A DNA stretch of 39,133 nucleotides from Roseicyclus amphidinii (GTDB lineage Bacteria > Pseudomonadota > Alphaproteobacteria > Rhodobacterales > Rhodobacteraceae), in assembly GCF_030163755.1 (NCBI RefSeq), contig NZ_JASJOE010000034.1:1-39133 (forward strand), written 5' to 3'. This document shows positions 9,726 to 18,088 of this stretch, one piece after another; positions within the stretch are counted from its first letter, which is position 1, and every line of letters begins with the position of its first letter. The notes under the pieces were generated by a model that was not told the DNA's origin, did not search any database, and was given only the letters and a program-made list of their open reading frames with translations. The translations under genes and the position numbers were made by a program.

Positions 9726-11102
9726 ATGTCGCTCGACAGCATTCTAGCCCGTATCGACGCAGATCAAGCCGCAGCCCTCGACCGGCTGTTCGACCTGCTG
9801 CGCATCCCCTCGATCTCGACCGACCCGGCCCATTCGGGCGACGTGCGCCGCGCCGCCGAGTGGCTCAGGGACGATCTGGCGGGCATGGGCTTTGCCGCCG
9901 AGCTGCACGACACCCCCGGTCACCCGATGGTGGTGGGCCACATGGACGGGCCGGGGCCGCATGTCCTGTTCTACGGGCATTACGACGTGCAGCCGGTCGA
10001 CCCGCTGTCGCTGTGGCACCGCGACCCCTTCGATCCCGAGCTGCAGGAGACGCCCAGGGGCCGCGTGATCCGCGCCCGCGGGGCGGCCGATGACAAGGGC
10101 CAGCTGATGACCTTTCTCGAGGCCTGCCGCGCGACCCTCGCCGAGACCGGCGCCCTGCCCTGCAAGGTGACCGTCTTCCTCGAGGGCGAGGAGGAAAGCG
10201 GCTCGCCCTCGCTGGTGCCCTACCTGCAGGAGCGCGGCGCGGCGCTGAAGGCCGATCTCGCGCTGATCTGCGACACCGGCCTGTTCTCGGACAGCGTGCC
10301 CGCCATCGTGACCCAGCTGCGCGGCCTTCTGGGCGAGGAGATCACCATCACCGGCCCGCGCATCGACCTGCATTCGGGGATGTATGGCGGCATCGCAATG
10401 AACCCGATCCGGGTTCTGACGAAAATCCTTGCCGGTCTGCATGACGAAACGGGCCGGGTGCAGGTGCCGGGGTTCTACGACGGGGTGGAGGAGCTGTCGC
10501 CCGAGCTCGCCGCGCAATGGGCGGGGCTTGGCTTCGACGAAGGGGCCTTTCTCGGCGAGGTGGGCCTTTCGGTGCCCGCCGGCGAACAGGGGCGGACGGG
10601 GCTCGAGATGCTCTGGTCGCGCCCCACGGCCGAGGTGAACGGGATCACCGGCGGATACACGGGGGCGGGGTTCAAGACGGTCCTGCCCGCGCAGGCTTCG
10701 GCCAAGGTCTCGTTCCGGCTGGTGGCGGGGCAGGACCCGGTGCGGCTGCGCGACAGCTTCCGGGCATGGGTCGAGGCTCAGCTGCCGCCCGATTGCAGCG
10801 TCGCCTTCGCGCCCCATGGCGCGGCGCCTGCAAGCCGGATGGACATCTCGCACCCCGCCTTCGAGGTGGCGCGGCAGGCGCTGAGCGCGGAATGGCCCGG
10901 CGAGGCGGCCTTCATCGGCGGCGGCGGCTCGATCCCGGTGGCGGGGTATTTCAAGGAGATCCTCGGGATGGATTCGCTGCTGGCGGGTTTCGGCAAGGAC
11001 GATGACGCGATCCATTCGCCGAACGAGAAATACGACCTGTCGAGTTTCCACCACGGCACCCGCGCCTGGGCGCGGATCCTGACCGGCATCGCCGCGCGCT
11101 GA
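9726..11102 (+). CDS. M20-family zinc dipeptidase/deacylase
   Basis: Di-zinc metallo-hydrolase of the M20 family, 458 residues, closest in layout to cytosolic dipeptidases of the carnosinase/CNDP2 type. Metal-site motifs visible are FYGHYDVQPVDP (His ligand and following Asp), RGAADDKGQ (bridging Asp), EGEEESGSP (catalytic Glu and ligand Glu) and the later Asp of ALICDTG. A dimerisation lid domain occupies roughly residues 210-390 and includes DLHSGMYGG. The C-terminal His ligand is probably in AIHSPNEKYDLSSFHHG. The start follows GGAGG. No signal peptide is seen, so it is cytosolic. It is divergent from hemA and shares the intergenic FNR-type box. The substrate cannot be told. Confidence 0.9.
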   Translation: MSLDSILARIDADQAAALDRLFDLLRIPSISTDPAHSGDVRRAAEWLRDDLAGMGFAAELHDTPGHPMVVGHMDGPGPHVLFYGHYDVQPVDPLSLWHRDPFDPELQETPRGRVIRARGAADDKGQLMTFLEACRATLAETGALPCKVTVFLEGEEESGSPSLVPYLQERGAALKADLALICDTGLFSDSVPAIVTQLRGLLGEEITITGPRIDLHSGMYGGIAMNPIRVLTKILAGLHDETGRVQVPGFYDGVEELSPELAAQWAGLGFDEGAFLGEVGLSVPAGEQGRTGLEMLWSRPTAEVNGITGGYTGAGFKTVLPAQASAKVSFRLVAGQDPVRLRDSFRAWVEAQLPPDCSVAFAPHGAAPASRMDISHPAFEVARQALSAEWPGEAAFIGGGGSIPVAGYFKEILGMDSLLAGFGKDDDAIHSPNEKYDLSSFHHGTRAWARILTGIAAR

Positions 11103-11112
11103 CGGAGGGGGG

Positions 11113-11132
11113 CGCGCCGCGCGCGCGGCGCG
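11113..11132. terminator. GC palindrome just after the peptidase stop
   Basis: Arms CGCGCCGC and GCGGCGCG flank GCGC: a perfect 20-base palindrome starting 10 bases after the peptidase stop. It can fold into a very stable hairpin. There is no T-run, so it may act as an imperfect or bidirectional terminator between two converging genes. Confidence 0.45.
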
Positions 11133-11136
11133 GGTG

Positions 11137-11158
11137 CGAATTTTCGTACGAAAATTCG
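11137..11158. repeat. AT-rich perfect palindrome in a convergent gap
   Basis: A 22-base perfect palindrome whose inner 20 bases are GAATTTTCGTACGAAAATTC. In RNA it gives an 8-bp stem with a GUAC loop plus one outer pair. It lies between two converging genes, four bases after a second, GC-rich palindrome. Its low GC contrasts sharply with its surroundings. The same TTTTCGTACGAAAA core is, from memory, frequent in Rhodobacterales intergenic regions, which could not be checked here. Confidence 0.6.
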
Positions 11159-11247
11159 GGCGCCCGTGGCCGGCGGCGCGCGCCATGCGACGCGGCGCGC
11201 AGCTGCAGGGGGGGGAGTCCGTATTTGGGGGAAGATGAAGGGGGCGG

Positions 11248-12612
11248 TCAGGCCGCTGCGGCGGGTGCCGTGCCCCGTGCCGGCCCGCGCCAGAAGCGGG
11301 TCATCATCAGCGCCGCCGCCACCGCAAGCCCGACGACCAGCCCCGCCCAGATGCCGGGCCCGCCGTAGCCGAGCGGGAAGCCGATGACCCAGGCCGCGGG
11401 CAGGCCGAGCCCCCAATAGGCCAGAACCGCGTAGATCATCGGCACGGTGGTGTCCTGCGTGCCGCGCAGCAGCCCCAGCGCCATCACCTGCCCCGCATCG
11501 GCCAGCTGGAACAGCGCCGCGACCAGCAAAAGGCTTGTGCCGAGCGCGATGATCTCGGGGCGGAGCGGATCGTTCGGATCGACGAAGAGGCCGATGAGCG
11601 GCTCGGGGATCAGCACGAAGCCCGCGACGGTGAGCGCCACCATCGCGCCCGAGAGGATCAGCGCCGCAACCGCCGCCAGCCGCAGCCCGGCCCGGTCGCC
11701 CTGTCCCCAGGCGCGCCCCGCGCGCACGGTGGCGGCCTGGCTCAGGCCGATATGGACCATGAAGGTGGTCGAGCAGATCTGCAGCGCGATGCCATGGGCG
11801 GCCAGCGGCAACGCGCCCAGCCAGCCCATCATCACCATGGTCGCCATGAACAGCCCCGACTCCGACAGGAGCGTCAGCCCGATCGGCCAGCCGAGGCGGA
11901 AGACCTGGCCCACCGCCTCCCAGTCGGGGCGCCAGAACCGCGCGAAGAGCGTGTCCTGCCTCAGATCGCCATGCAGCGCGGCGTAAAGCGCAAGCACCAG
12001 CGCGATCAGCGCGTGCGTGCCGACCGAGGCGATGGCCGCCCCCGCGATGCCCAGCTCGGGCGCGCCGAGATTGCCGAAGATCAGCACCCAGTTCATCGCC
12101 GCGTTCAGCACCGCCCCCGCAAGCGTCGCCCAGAGCACGATCCGTGCGTGATCGAGCGCGGACAGGTGGCTGCGGAACACCGTCATCAGCACCGCGGGGG
12201 CGATGCCCCAGCCCGCGATGCGCAGGTAGAGCTGGGTGTTGGCCGCCACCGTCTCGGTCTGTCCCACGGCCAGCAGGATCGCGCCCGAGAACCAGAAGAC
12301 CGGCATGACCAGCCCCGAGAAGATCAGCCCGATCCAGAGCCCCATGCGCGTGATGCGCCGCACCTGCCGCCGGTCGCCGTTGGCCGCCGCCGCGGCCACC
12401 ATCGGCATCACGGCCAGCCCGAAGCCCATCCCCAGGATCAGCACCACGTGGAAGAACGACCCGCCAAGCGCCACCGCGGCCAGTTCCTCGACCCCGTACC
12501 AGCCCATCATCACCGTGTCGGTGAGCGTGATCGCCACCTGCGCCAGCATGCCGCCGATCAGCGGCAGGCCGAGGCTCAGGGTTGCGCGCAGGTGGTGGGA
12601 GAGCGTCGTCAT
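11248..12612 (-). CDS. MATE-family multidrug/cation antiporter
   Basis: Inner-membrane exporter of the multidrug and toxic compound extrusion family (NorM-like), 454 residues with about 12 hydrophobic helices in two related halves. The first half opens with GLPLIGGMLAQVAITLTDTVMMGWYGVEELAAVALG, the classic MATE start; the second half has the matching RLGWPIGLTLLSESGLF. It normally uses a Na+ or H+ gradient to expel drugs or organic cations. The start follows AGGGCAGGGG. It stands 42 bp upstream of nothing on its own strand and converges with the peptidase gene; the NicO gene upstream ends 41 bp before its start, so read-through is possible. Substrate unknown. Confidence 0.93.
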   Translation of the reverse strand: MTTLSHHLRATLSLGLPLIGGMLAQVAITLTDTVMMGWYGVEELAAVALGGSFFHVVLILGMGFGLAVMPMVAAAAANGDRRQVRRITRMGLWIGLIFSGLVMPVFWFSGAILLAVGQTETVAANTQLYLRIAGWGIAPAVLMTVFRSHLSALDHARIVLWATLAGAVLNAAMNWVLIFGNLGAPELGIAGAAIASVGTHALIALVLALYAALHGDLRQDTLFARFWRPDWEAVGQVFRLGWPIGLTLLSESGLFMATMVMMGWLGALPLAAHGIALQICSTTFMVHIGLSQAATVRAGRAWGQGDRAGLRLAAVAALILSGAMVALTVAGFVLIPEPLIGLFVDPNDPLRPEIIALGTSLLLVAALFQLADAGQVMALGLLRGTQDTTVPMIYAVLAYWGLGLPAAWVIGFPLGYGGPGIWAGLVVGLAVAAALMMTRFWRGPARGTAPAAAA

Positions 12613-12653
12613 CCCCTGCCCTTACGCCCGGGATTTTCCCCCGGCAAGCCCGC

Positions 12654-13568
12654 TCAGAGCGTGGCGAGCGCGAGCTGCCCCGCGATCACCGCGACGAGCA
12701 GGCCAACCGCAAGCTCGATCACCGGTTGCACGCGCGCCAGCGCGGCATTCGCGGCCATCCCCGCCAGCACCCCCCGGCGCAGCGTGACGGCGGTGACGGC
12801 CACCGCGACGGTGACCGAGGCGGTGCCGAGCGCCATCGCAAAGGTGCCTGCCACGCCGGTGGCGAAAATGCCCATCTGCGCCGTCAGGATCAGGACGAAC
12901 AGCGCCCCGGTGCAGGGCCGGATCGCAACCGCGCCCACCAGCACCGCGATGTCGCGCCACCCCGTCGCCTGCGCCAGCGCCACGGGGTCCGGCCCATGGG
13001 CATGGCCGCAGGTCGCGCAGGTCGCACCATCGCCGGCGTGGTCGTGGTCATGGTGGTGATGCCCCCCACCCATACCCGGTGCCCGCAGACCGCGAAGCCC
13101 CCGCCAGGCCAGCCACAGCCCCACCAGCGCGATCGCCGCGAAACTGAGCGGGGCAAACAGCCGGTCGGCCATCCCGGTCATCTGCGCGCGGCCCAGCTGC
13201 CAGACCCAGACCCCGGCGCCGACCAGCACCACCGCCGTGGCCCCCTGCGCAAGGCTCGAGACCAGCGCCACCGCCGACAGTTTCGCCGCCCCCACCGCGC
13301 GGGCCGCGCCGTATCCACCGATCAACAGCTTGCCATGCCCCGGCCCCGCGGCGTGAAAGAAGCCGTAGGCGAAACAGACCGCAAGAAACCCCGTCAGGGC
13401 CGCCGGGTCGCCGCCGCGCAGCGCCCGCAGACCGCGGGCCATGGCGGTTTGCGCCTCGCGCTGGCCCTCGAGCGCCCAGAGCTCGACCACCCGCGCGCCG
13501 CCGGTCCACCACAAAAGCGCCAGCCCCGCGACCACGGCCAGCGCGACAAGCGCGATCAGCCGGTGCAA
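12654..13568 (-). CDS. NicO-family nickel/cobalt transporter with His-rich loop
   Basis: Membrane metal transporter of the NicO/RcnA type, 304 residues with about six helices. The signature FHAAGPGHGKLLIGGY near residues 75-90 matches the family's metal-recognition helix. A cytoplasmic or periplasmic loop holds HHHHDHDH and CATCGHAHG, likely metal-binding. A later RPCTGALFVLILTAQMG is also typical of the family. The direction of transport (uptake or efflux) and the metal (Ni, Co or Zn) cannot be settled from sequence. The start is TTG at 13568, overlapping the DUF1007 stop by 13 bases, which implies translational coupling. A GTG nine codons downstream is the alternative start. Confidence 0.85.
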   Translation of the reverse strand: MHRLIALVALAVVAGLALLWWTGGARVVELWALEGQREAQTAMARGLRALRGGDPAALTGFLAVCFAYGFFHAAGPGHGKLLIGGYGAARAVGAAKLSAVALVSSLAQGATAVVLVGAGVWVWQLGRAQMTGMADRLFAPLSFAAIALVGLWLAWRGLRGLRAPGMGGGHHHHDHDHAGDGATCATCGHAHGPDPVALAQATGWRDIAVLVGAVAIRPCTGALFVLILTAQMGIFATGVAGTFAMALGTASVTVAVAVTAVTLRRGVLAGMAANAALARVQPVIELAVGLLVAVIAGQLALATL

Positions 13569-14212
13569 GAGAACACCACGCGATCCGCGAAATACGCACC
13601 GACCGCCGGGAAATTGTCCTCGGCCGCCACCGCGCCGCCGATATCGTCCAGCGCGCGCTCCAGCACGGCATAGGCCGCGTCGAGATCGGCGCGGATCAGC
13701 TCGGCGGCGCAGCCGGGCGCGCCCGCGACCTCCATCTCGAGGATCATCTCGAAGGCGATGTAGAACTCCGGGTCATAGACCTGCGCCTCGAGGGCCGCGC
13801 CGGGCTCGGCCCCCAGAACGGGGCGGCGATGCGTGGTCTGCAGCTGCCCCGTCTCGAGCATGGCCAGCGACACCGGCTCGGGCGCGCCGATCTCCAGCGG
13901 CGCACCGCCCTGGCGCAGCACAAGCCCGCCCTCGAACCCCGCCGACCAGTTCAGGTCGAAACCGAGCGTCGCGGCGATCTCGGCCTCGGTCAGCTGCAGG
14001 TCGTAATCGGGGTCCAGCCCGTAATCCTCGGCCAGCAGCAGGGAATACAGCTCGTCATAGCGCCATGTCACCTCGACCGCGGTGACGCGCCCCTCGGCGT
14101 CGCGGATCAGCCGCAGACCGGCGTCGACGAAGATATGCGGATGCGCCAGCCCCGGCAGGGCCGCGCATAGCGACAGGCAGAACGACAGGACAAGCGGGCG
14201 CAGCGGCAACAT
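13556..14212 (-). CDS. DUF1007 periplasmic protein, partner of NicO transporter
   Basis: Secreted protein of 218 residues with a Sec signal peptide (about residues 1-22, cleavage near GLAHPHI). The mature protein starts HPHIFVDAGL, the His-rich start characteristic of DUF1007, followed by VTWRYDELYSLLLAEDYGLD. DUF1007 proteins are commonly encoded next to NicO-type Ni/Co transporters and are thought to bind metal in the periplasm; no reaction is known. The frame is open for 99 codons upstream, but only ATG at 14212 gives a signal peptide. It overlaps the transporter gene. It diverges from the prepilin-like gene across 194 bp. Confidence 0.85.
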   Translation of the reverse strand: MLPLRPLVLSFCLSLCAALPGLAHPHIFVDAGLRLIRDAEGRVTAVEVTWRYDELYSLLLAEDYGLDPDYDLQLTEAEIAATLGFDLNWSAGFEGGLVLRQGGAPLEIGAPEPVSLAMLETGQLQTTHRRPVLGAEPGAALEAQVYDPEFYIAFEMILEMEVAGAPGCAAELIRADLDAAYAVLERALDDIGGAVAAEDNFPAVGAYFADRVVFSCTG

Positions 14213-14305
14213 GGCCCAGAGATAAGCCCGCGGGGGCCGCGGGCACAATGGCCGCGATGCGGGATCGCTTTGGTTTGCGCAGAACGTCGCCAGCCGCTGC
14301 ACCAC

Positions 14306-14348
14306 TGTTGCCGGGCGGCACGGGATTGTTGCCGGAAACGGCCACAAT
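14306..14348. promoter_or_regulatory. Repeat and dyad in the DUF1007/prepilin-like divergent gap
   Basis: TGTTGCCGG occurs at 14306-14314 and 14327-14335, exactly 21 bp apart (two helical turns). The second copy is the left arm of an imperfect dyad, ATTGTTGCCG / CGGCCACAAT with GAAA between (14325-14348). The placement, 59-100 bp before the prepilin-like start and 95-135 bp before the DUF1007 start, suits an operator. No known regulator motif was recognised. Confidence 0.35.
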
Positions 14349-14406
14349 CGGCCGCATTTCCGTCGTCTTCGCCCCCTAGGACGGTCCCCGGACGAAGGGG
14401 CACTGC

Positions 14407-14889
14407 ATGTTGATCCGCGCGATTGAAACTTTCCTGACCGACGAGACCGGGGTCGTCTCGGTCGACTGGACCACGCTGAGCGCGGCGGCCGTCGGCCTTG
14501 CGCTGACAACGGCCGGCGCCTTGAGCGGGGCGTTTCAGGGCGTGATCGCGCGGGTGGACGCCGAACTGCGCGCCCAGCAGTTGAGCGACGGGTTCGTTCA
14601 GTTCACCTCGGCCCATTTCGAACCGCTCTACCAGCTTGGGCTTCTCGACCCCGAAACCGCCGGGATGATGTTCGACACGGCCAACGACATGATGAACGAC
14701 GAGATCATTTCGGCCCTGCAGGCCGGCTTCGTCGCGCTCGAGGAGGGGCGGCTGAACACGACCGAAATCGCGGCGCTCATCGCCATCGGCTCGGTCGCAT
14801 GGCAGCGCAACGTCGTGCCCGACACCGTTCTCGATTATTACTTCGGCTTCGGCGGCAACCAGTCCCCGCGCGTCGCCAGCGCGCTGTAG
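14407..14889 (+). CDS. Prepilin-like protein with unknown C-terminal region
   Basis: A 160-residue protein not assigned to a named family. The N-terminus, FLTDETGVVSVDWTTLSAAAVGLALTTAGAL, resembles Flp/Tad-type pilin subunits of Rhodobacterales: a short acidic-basic leader, a Gly before the cut, and a single hydrophobic helix with an acidic residue near its start. Normal Flp pilins are only 50-80 residues. Here about 115 further residues follow, mostly helical and acidic (LSDGFVQFTSAHFEPLYQLGLLDPETAGMMFDTANDMMNDEI), ending in a Gly/Asn-rich tail. The start follows GAAGGGG. No tad/cpa assembly genes are in the window. It could be a pseudopilin or a membrane-anchored protein. Confidence 0.7.
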   Translation: MLIRAIETFLTDETGVVSVDWTTLSAAAVGLALTTAGALSGAFQGVIARVDAELRAQQLSDGFVQFTSAHFEPLYQLGLLDPETAGMMFDTANDMMNDEIISALQAGFVALEEGRLNTTEIAALIAIGSVAWQRNVVPDTVLDYYFGFGGNQSPRVASAL

Positions 14890-14904
14890 CCCCGCGGGGC
14901 GCGA

Positions 14905-15933
14905 TCACTCGGGCCGGCCGGGCTTCACCCGCCGCGTCTCGGGGTGCAGCGACGCGCCCAGGATATGCTCGGCCCTTTGGATGACATGGCCCGCCTGCCC
15001 CACGATCAGCGGATCGGGCGCATGGGCGATGCGGCGATCCTTGCCGGGATAGTCCAGTGTCGACAGGAAATGCAGCATGCAGTTCAGCCGCGCGCGCTTC
15101 TTGTCGTCGGACTTGATCACCGTCCAGGGCGCATCCGCAGTATCGGTGTAGAAGAACATCGCCTCCTTCGCCTCGGTGTAATCGTCCCACTTGTCGAGGC
15201 TGGCGCGGTCGATCGGCGACAGTTTCCACTGCTTCAGCGGATCGGTTTCGCGGCTGGCGAAGCGGCGCTTCTGCTCGTCCTGCGTGACCGAGAACCAGTA
15301 TTTGTAAAGCCTTATGCCCGAGCGCGTCAGCATCCGTTCCAGCTCGGGCGTCTGGCGCATGAACTCCAGGTAGTCGTTCGGCTCGCAGAACCCCATCACC
15401 CGCTCCACGCCCGCGCGGTTGTACCAGCTGCGGTCATACAGCACGATCTCGCCCGCCGTCGGCAGGTGCTCGATGTAGCGTTGGAAATACCACTGCCCGC
15501 GCTCCTCGTCGCTGGGCTTGTTCAGCGCCACCACGCGCGCCTCGCGCGGGTTCAGATGCTCGGTGAAGCGCTTGATCGTGCCGCCCTTGCCGGCCGCGTC
15601 GCGGCCCTCGAACAACATCACGATCCTCTCGCCCGTCTCGCCCACCCATTTCTGCACCTTGAGCAATTCCGCCTGAAGCTTCGCCTTCTGCGCCTCGTAG
15701 CTGCGGCGGCCGAGCTTCGTCGTGTAGGGGTATTCGCCGGATTCGAACGCCTGCCGGATCTCGGCGATGGTCGGCTGCACCCGCCGCGTCCGCGCGGGCC
15801 TTGCGGCTGCGGCACCCTCCATCGCCGGGGCCATCGCCGGGGCCGATGCGGGGGTCTGCGCAGGGCGCTCCACGATGTCGGGGGTATCGCTGACGGCCTC
15901 GGCCACGGCGGTTTCGGCATTCAGGTCTGTCAT
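14905..15933 (-). CDS. ppk2: Polyphosphate kinase 2
   Basis: Transfers phosphate between polyphosphate and nucleoside diphosphates, mostly making GTP or ATP from polyP in class I enzymes. The 342-residue protein has a 50-residue Ala/Pro-rich N-terminal extension, Walker A FEGRDAAGKGG (about 108-118), the lid and Walker B region EIVLYDRSWYNRAGVERVMGF (about 162-182), and the family's LSPIDRASLDKWDDYTEAKEAMF. ATG at 15933 is chosen because the frame upstream (to 16014) has no family similarity; the ribosome-binding site is weak (GGGACCGAG). It converges with the prepilin-like gene. A near-FNR box is 68 bp upstream. The single domain marks a class I or III enzyme, not the tandem class II. Confidence 0.94.
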   Translation of the reverse strand: MTDLNAETAVAEAVSDTPDIVERPAQTPASAPAMAPAMEGAAAARPARTRRVQPTIAEIRQAFESGEYPYTTKLGRRSYEAQKAKLQAELLKVQKWVGETGERIVMLFEGRDAAGKGGTIKRFTEHLNPREARVVALNKPSDEERGQWYFQRYIEHLPTAGEIVLYDRSWYNRAGVERVMGFCEPNDYLEFMRQTPELERMLTRSGIRLYKYWFSVTQDEQKRRFASRETDPLKQWKLSPIDRASLDKWDDYTEAKEAMFFYTDTADAPWTVIKSDDKKRARLNCMLHFLSTLDYPGKDRRIAHAPDPLIVGQAGHVIQRAEHILGASLHPETRRVKPGRPE

Positions 15934-16000
15934 CGGCTCGGTCCCTTTCGCTCTGTCCCGGTGTCTTGCGCCATGATCGCAGCATCCGCCCCGCCGCGCC

Positions 16001-16014
16001 TTGAGATGTATCAA
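16001..16014 (-). promoter_or_regulatory. Near-consensus FNR-type box before ppk2
   Basis: TTGAGATGTATCAA matches the FNR dyad TTGAT-N4-ATCAA in nine of ten positions (G for T in one half). It is 68 bp upstream of the ppk2 start and 113 bp before parE on the other strand, so either could be the target. Weaker than the hemA and peroxidase boxes. Confidence 0.4.
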
Positions 16015-16126
16015 GGCCCCGTACCGATCCGCCGCGCCGCGCCCGCCGCGTCACCCTTCCCCCGCTGCCCCAAACCTGCCATTATGCGGGCCAACTCACA
16101 CAAGATAGAGCAGCGATTGGCCCCAG

Positions 16127-18088
16127 ATGGCGGATGACCTCCTGAACACCTCGCCCGACCCGAACGCCTATGACGCCTCCTCCATCGAGGTGCTCGAGGG
16201 GCTGGAACCCGTCCGCAAGCGCCCCGGCATGTATATCGGCGGCACCGACGAGCGCGCGCTGCACCACCTCGTCGCCGAGGTGCTCGACAACTCCATGGAC
16301 GAGGCCGTCGCCGGCCACGCCTCCCGCATCGAGGTGGAACTGGCCGCCGACCACACCGTCACCATCCGCGACAACGGCCGCGGCATCCCGGTCGACCCGC
16401 ACCCGAAATTCCCCGACAAGTCCGCGCTCGAGGTGATCCTCTGCACCCTCCACGCCGGCGGCAAGTTCTCGGGCAAGGCCTACCAGACCTCGGGCGGCTT
16501 GCACGGCGTCGGCGTCTCGGTCGTCAACGCGCTGTCCGACCACCTCCGCGTCGAAGTCGCCCGCAACCGCGAGCTTTTCGCGCAGGAGTTCTCCCGCGGC
16601 ATCCCGCAGGGCCCCGTCCAGTCGCTCGGCCAGACCAACAACCGCCGCGGCACCACCGTGATCTTCCACCCCGACGAACAGATCTTCGGCAGCCACCGGT
16701 TCAAACCGGCAAGGCTCATGAAAATGGTTCGCTCCAAGGCCTACCTCTTCTCCGGCGTCGAAATCCGCTGGAAATCCGAAATAGACGACGGCGAAACCCC
16801 GACCGAGGCCGTCTTCCACTTCCCCAGCGGCCTCTCGGACTACCTCAAGGAGACCATGGGCAACGCCGCCACCTACGCCGAAACCCCTTTCGCCGGAAAA
16901 GTGGAATTCCAGCCCCGCTTCGGGCAGCCCGGCTCGGTCGAATGGGCGATCAACTGGACGCCGTCCCGCGACGGCTTCATCCAGTCCTACTGCAACACCG
17001 TCCCCACGCCCGAGGGCGGCACGCATGAGGCGGGCTTCTGGGCCGCGATCCTCAAGGGCATCCGCGCCTATGGCGAACTGGCCAACAACCGCAAGGCCGC
17101 CAACATCAACCGCGACGACCTCACCTCGGGCGCGGGCGCGCTGGTGTCCTGCTTCATCGCCGAGCCCGAGTTCGTCGGCCAGACCAAGGACCGCCTCGCC
17201 ACGACCGAGGCCGCCCGCATGGTCGAGGGCGCGGTGCGCGACCATTTCGACAACTGGCTTGCCGCCAACACCAAGTCCGCCGGCGCGATCCTCGATTTCC
17301 TCGTCCTACGCGCCGAGGAACGCCTGCGCCGCCGCGCCGAAAAGGAAACCGCCCGCAAATCCGCCACCAAGCGCCTGCGCCTGCCCGGAAAGCTCGTGGA
17401 TTGTTCCCAATCCGCCCGCGACGGCACCGAGCTGTTCATCGTCGAGGGCGACAGCGCGGGCGGCTCCGCCAAGATGGCCCGCGACCGCAAGACGCAAGCC
17501 CTCCTGCCCTTGCGCGGCAAGATCCTGAACGTTCTGGGCGCGGCCTCCTCCAAGCTCGGCCAGAACCAGGAGATCAACGACCTCTGCCAGGCGCTCGGCG
17601 TCGGCATGGGCACCAAGTTCAACATCGAGGATCTGCGCTACGACAAGGTCATCATCATGACCGACGCCGATGTCGACGGCGCGCATATCGCCTCGCTGCT
17701 GATGACCTTCTTCTTCAGCCAGATGCGCCCGATGATCGACGCAGGCCACCTCTACCTCGCCTGCCCGCCCCTCTTCCGCCTGACCCAGGGCGCGCGCCGC
17801 GTCTACTGCCTTGACGAGGCGGAGAAAGCCGACTGGCTGGCCCGCGGCCTAGGCGGCAAGGGCAAGATCGACGTCTCCCGCTTCAAGGGGCTGGGCGAGA
17901 TGGACGCCAAGGACCTGAAAGAGACGACGATGGACCCCGCCTCCCGCAAGCTGATCCGCGTCTCGGTGGACGAGGACGCGCCCGGCGAGACCGGCGACCT
18001 TGTCGAGCGCCTCATGGGCAAGAAGCCCGAGCTGCGCTTCCAGTATATCCAGGAAAACGCACGCTTCGTCGAGGATGTGGATGTCTAG
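16127..18088 (+). CDS. parE: DNA topoisomerase IV subunit B
   Basis: ATPase subunit of topoisomerase IV, which with ParC decatenates sister chromosomes. It has 653 residues. The GHKL ATPase domain is shown by LVAEVLDNSMDEA, DNGRGIPVDPHPK and SGGLHGVGVSVVNALS. The transducer domain follows, then TOPRIM with EGDSAGGSAKMARDRKTQALLPLRGKILNV and DADVDGAHIASLL. The short inserts, PHPKFPDKSALEV in the ATPase domain and the C-terminal VERLMGKKPELRFQYIQENARF favour ParE over GyrB. Third positions are unusually rich in C. No good Shine-Dalgarno precedes ATG 16127. The stop overlaps the start of the next gene. A decayed copy of its last 30 codons lies at 18518. Confidence 0.95.
   Translation: MADDLLNTSPDPNAYDASSIEVLEGLEPVRKRPGMYIGGTDERALHHLVAEVLDNSMDEAVAGHASRIEVELAADHTVTIRDNGRGIPVDPHPKFPDKSALEVILCTLHAGGKFSGKAYQTSGGLHGVGVSVVNALSDHLRVEVARNRELFAQEFSRGIPQGPVQSLGQTNNRRGTTVIFHPDEQIFGSHRFKPARLMKMVRSKAYLFSGVEIRWKSEIDDGETPTEAVFHFPSGLSDYLKETMGNAATYAETPFAGKVEFQPRFGQPGSVEWAINWTPSRDGFIQSYCNTVPTPEGGTHEAGFWAAILKGIRAYGELANNRKAANINRDDLTSGAGALVSCFIAEPEFVGQTKDRLATTEAARMVEGAVRDHFDNWLAANTKSAGAILDFLVLRAEERLRRRAEKETARKSATKRLRLPGKLVDCSQSARDGTELFIVEGDSAGGSAKMARDRKTQALLPLRGKILNVLGAASSKLGQNQEINDLCQALGVGMGTKFNIEDLRYDKVIIMTDADVDGAHIASLLMTFFFSQMRPMIDAGHLYLACPPLFRLTQGARRVYCLDEAEKADWLARGLGGKGKIDVSRFKGLGEMDAKDLKETTMDPASRKLIRVSVDEDAPGETGDLVERLMGKKPELRFQYIQENARFVEDVDV

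Noticed and set aside
16127-18088. Assignment of this gene as gyrB
   Set aside because: Length (653) and C-terminal VERLMGKKPELRFQYIQENARF fit ParE; GyrB is about 800 residues with a different insert and end.
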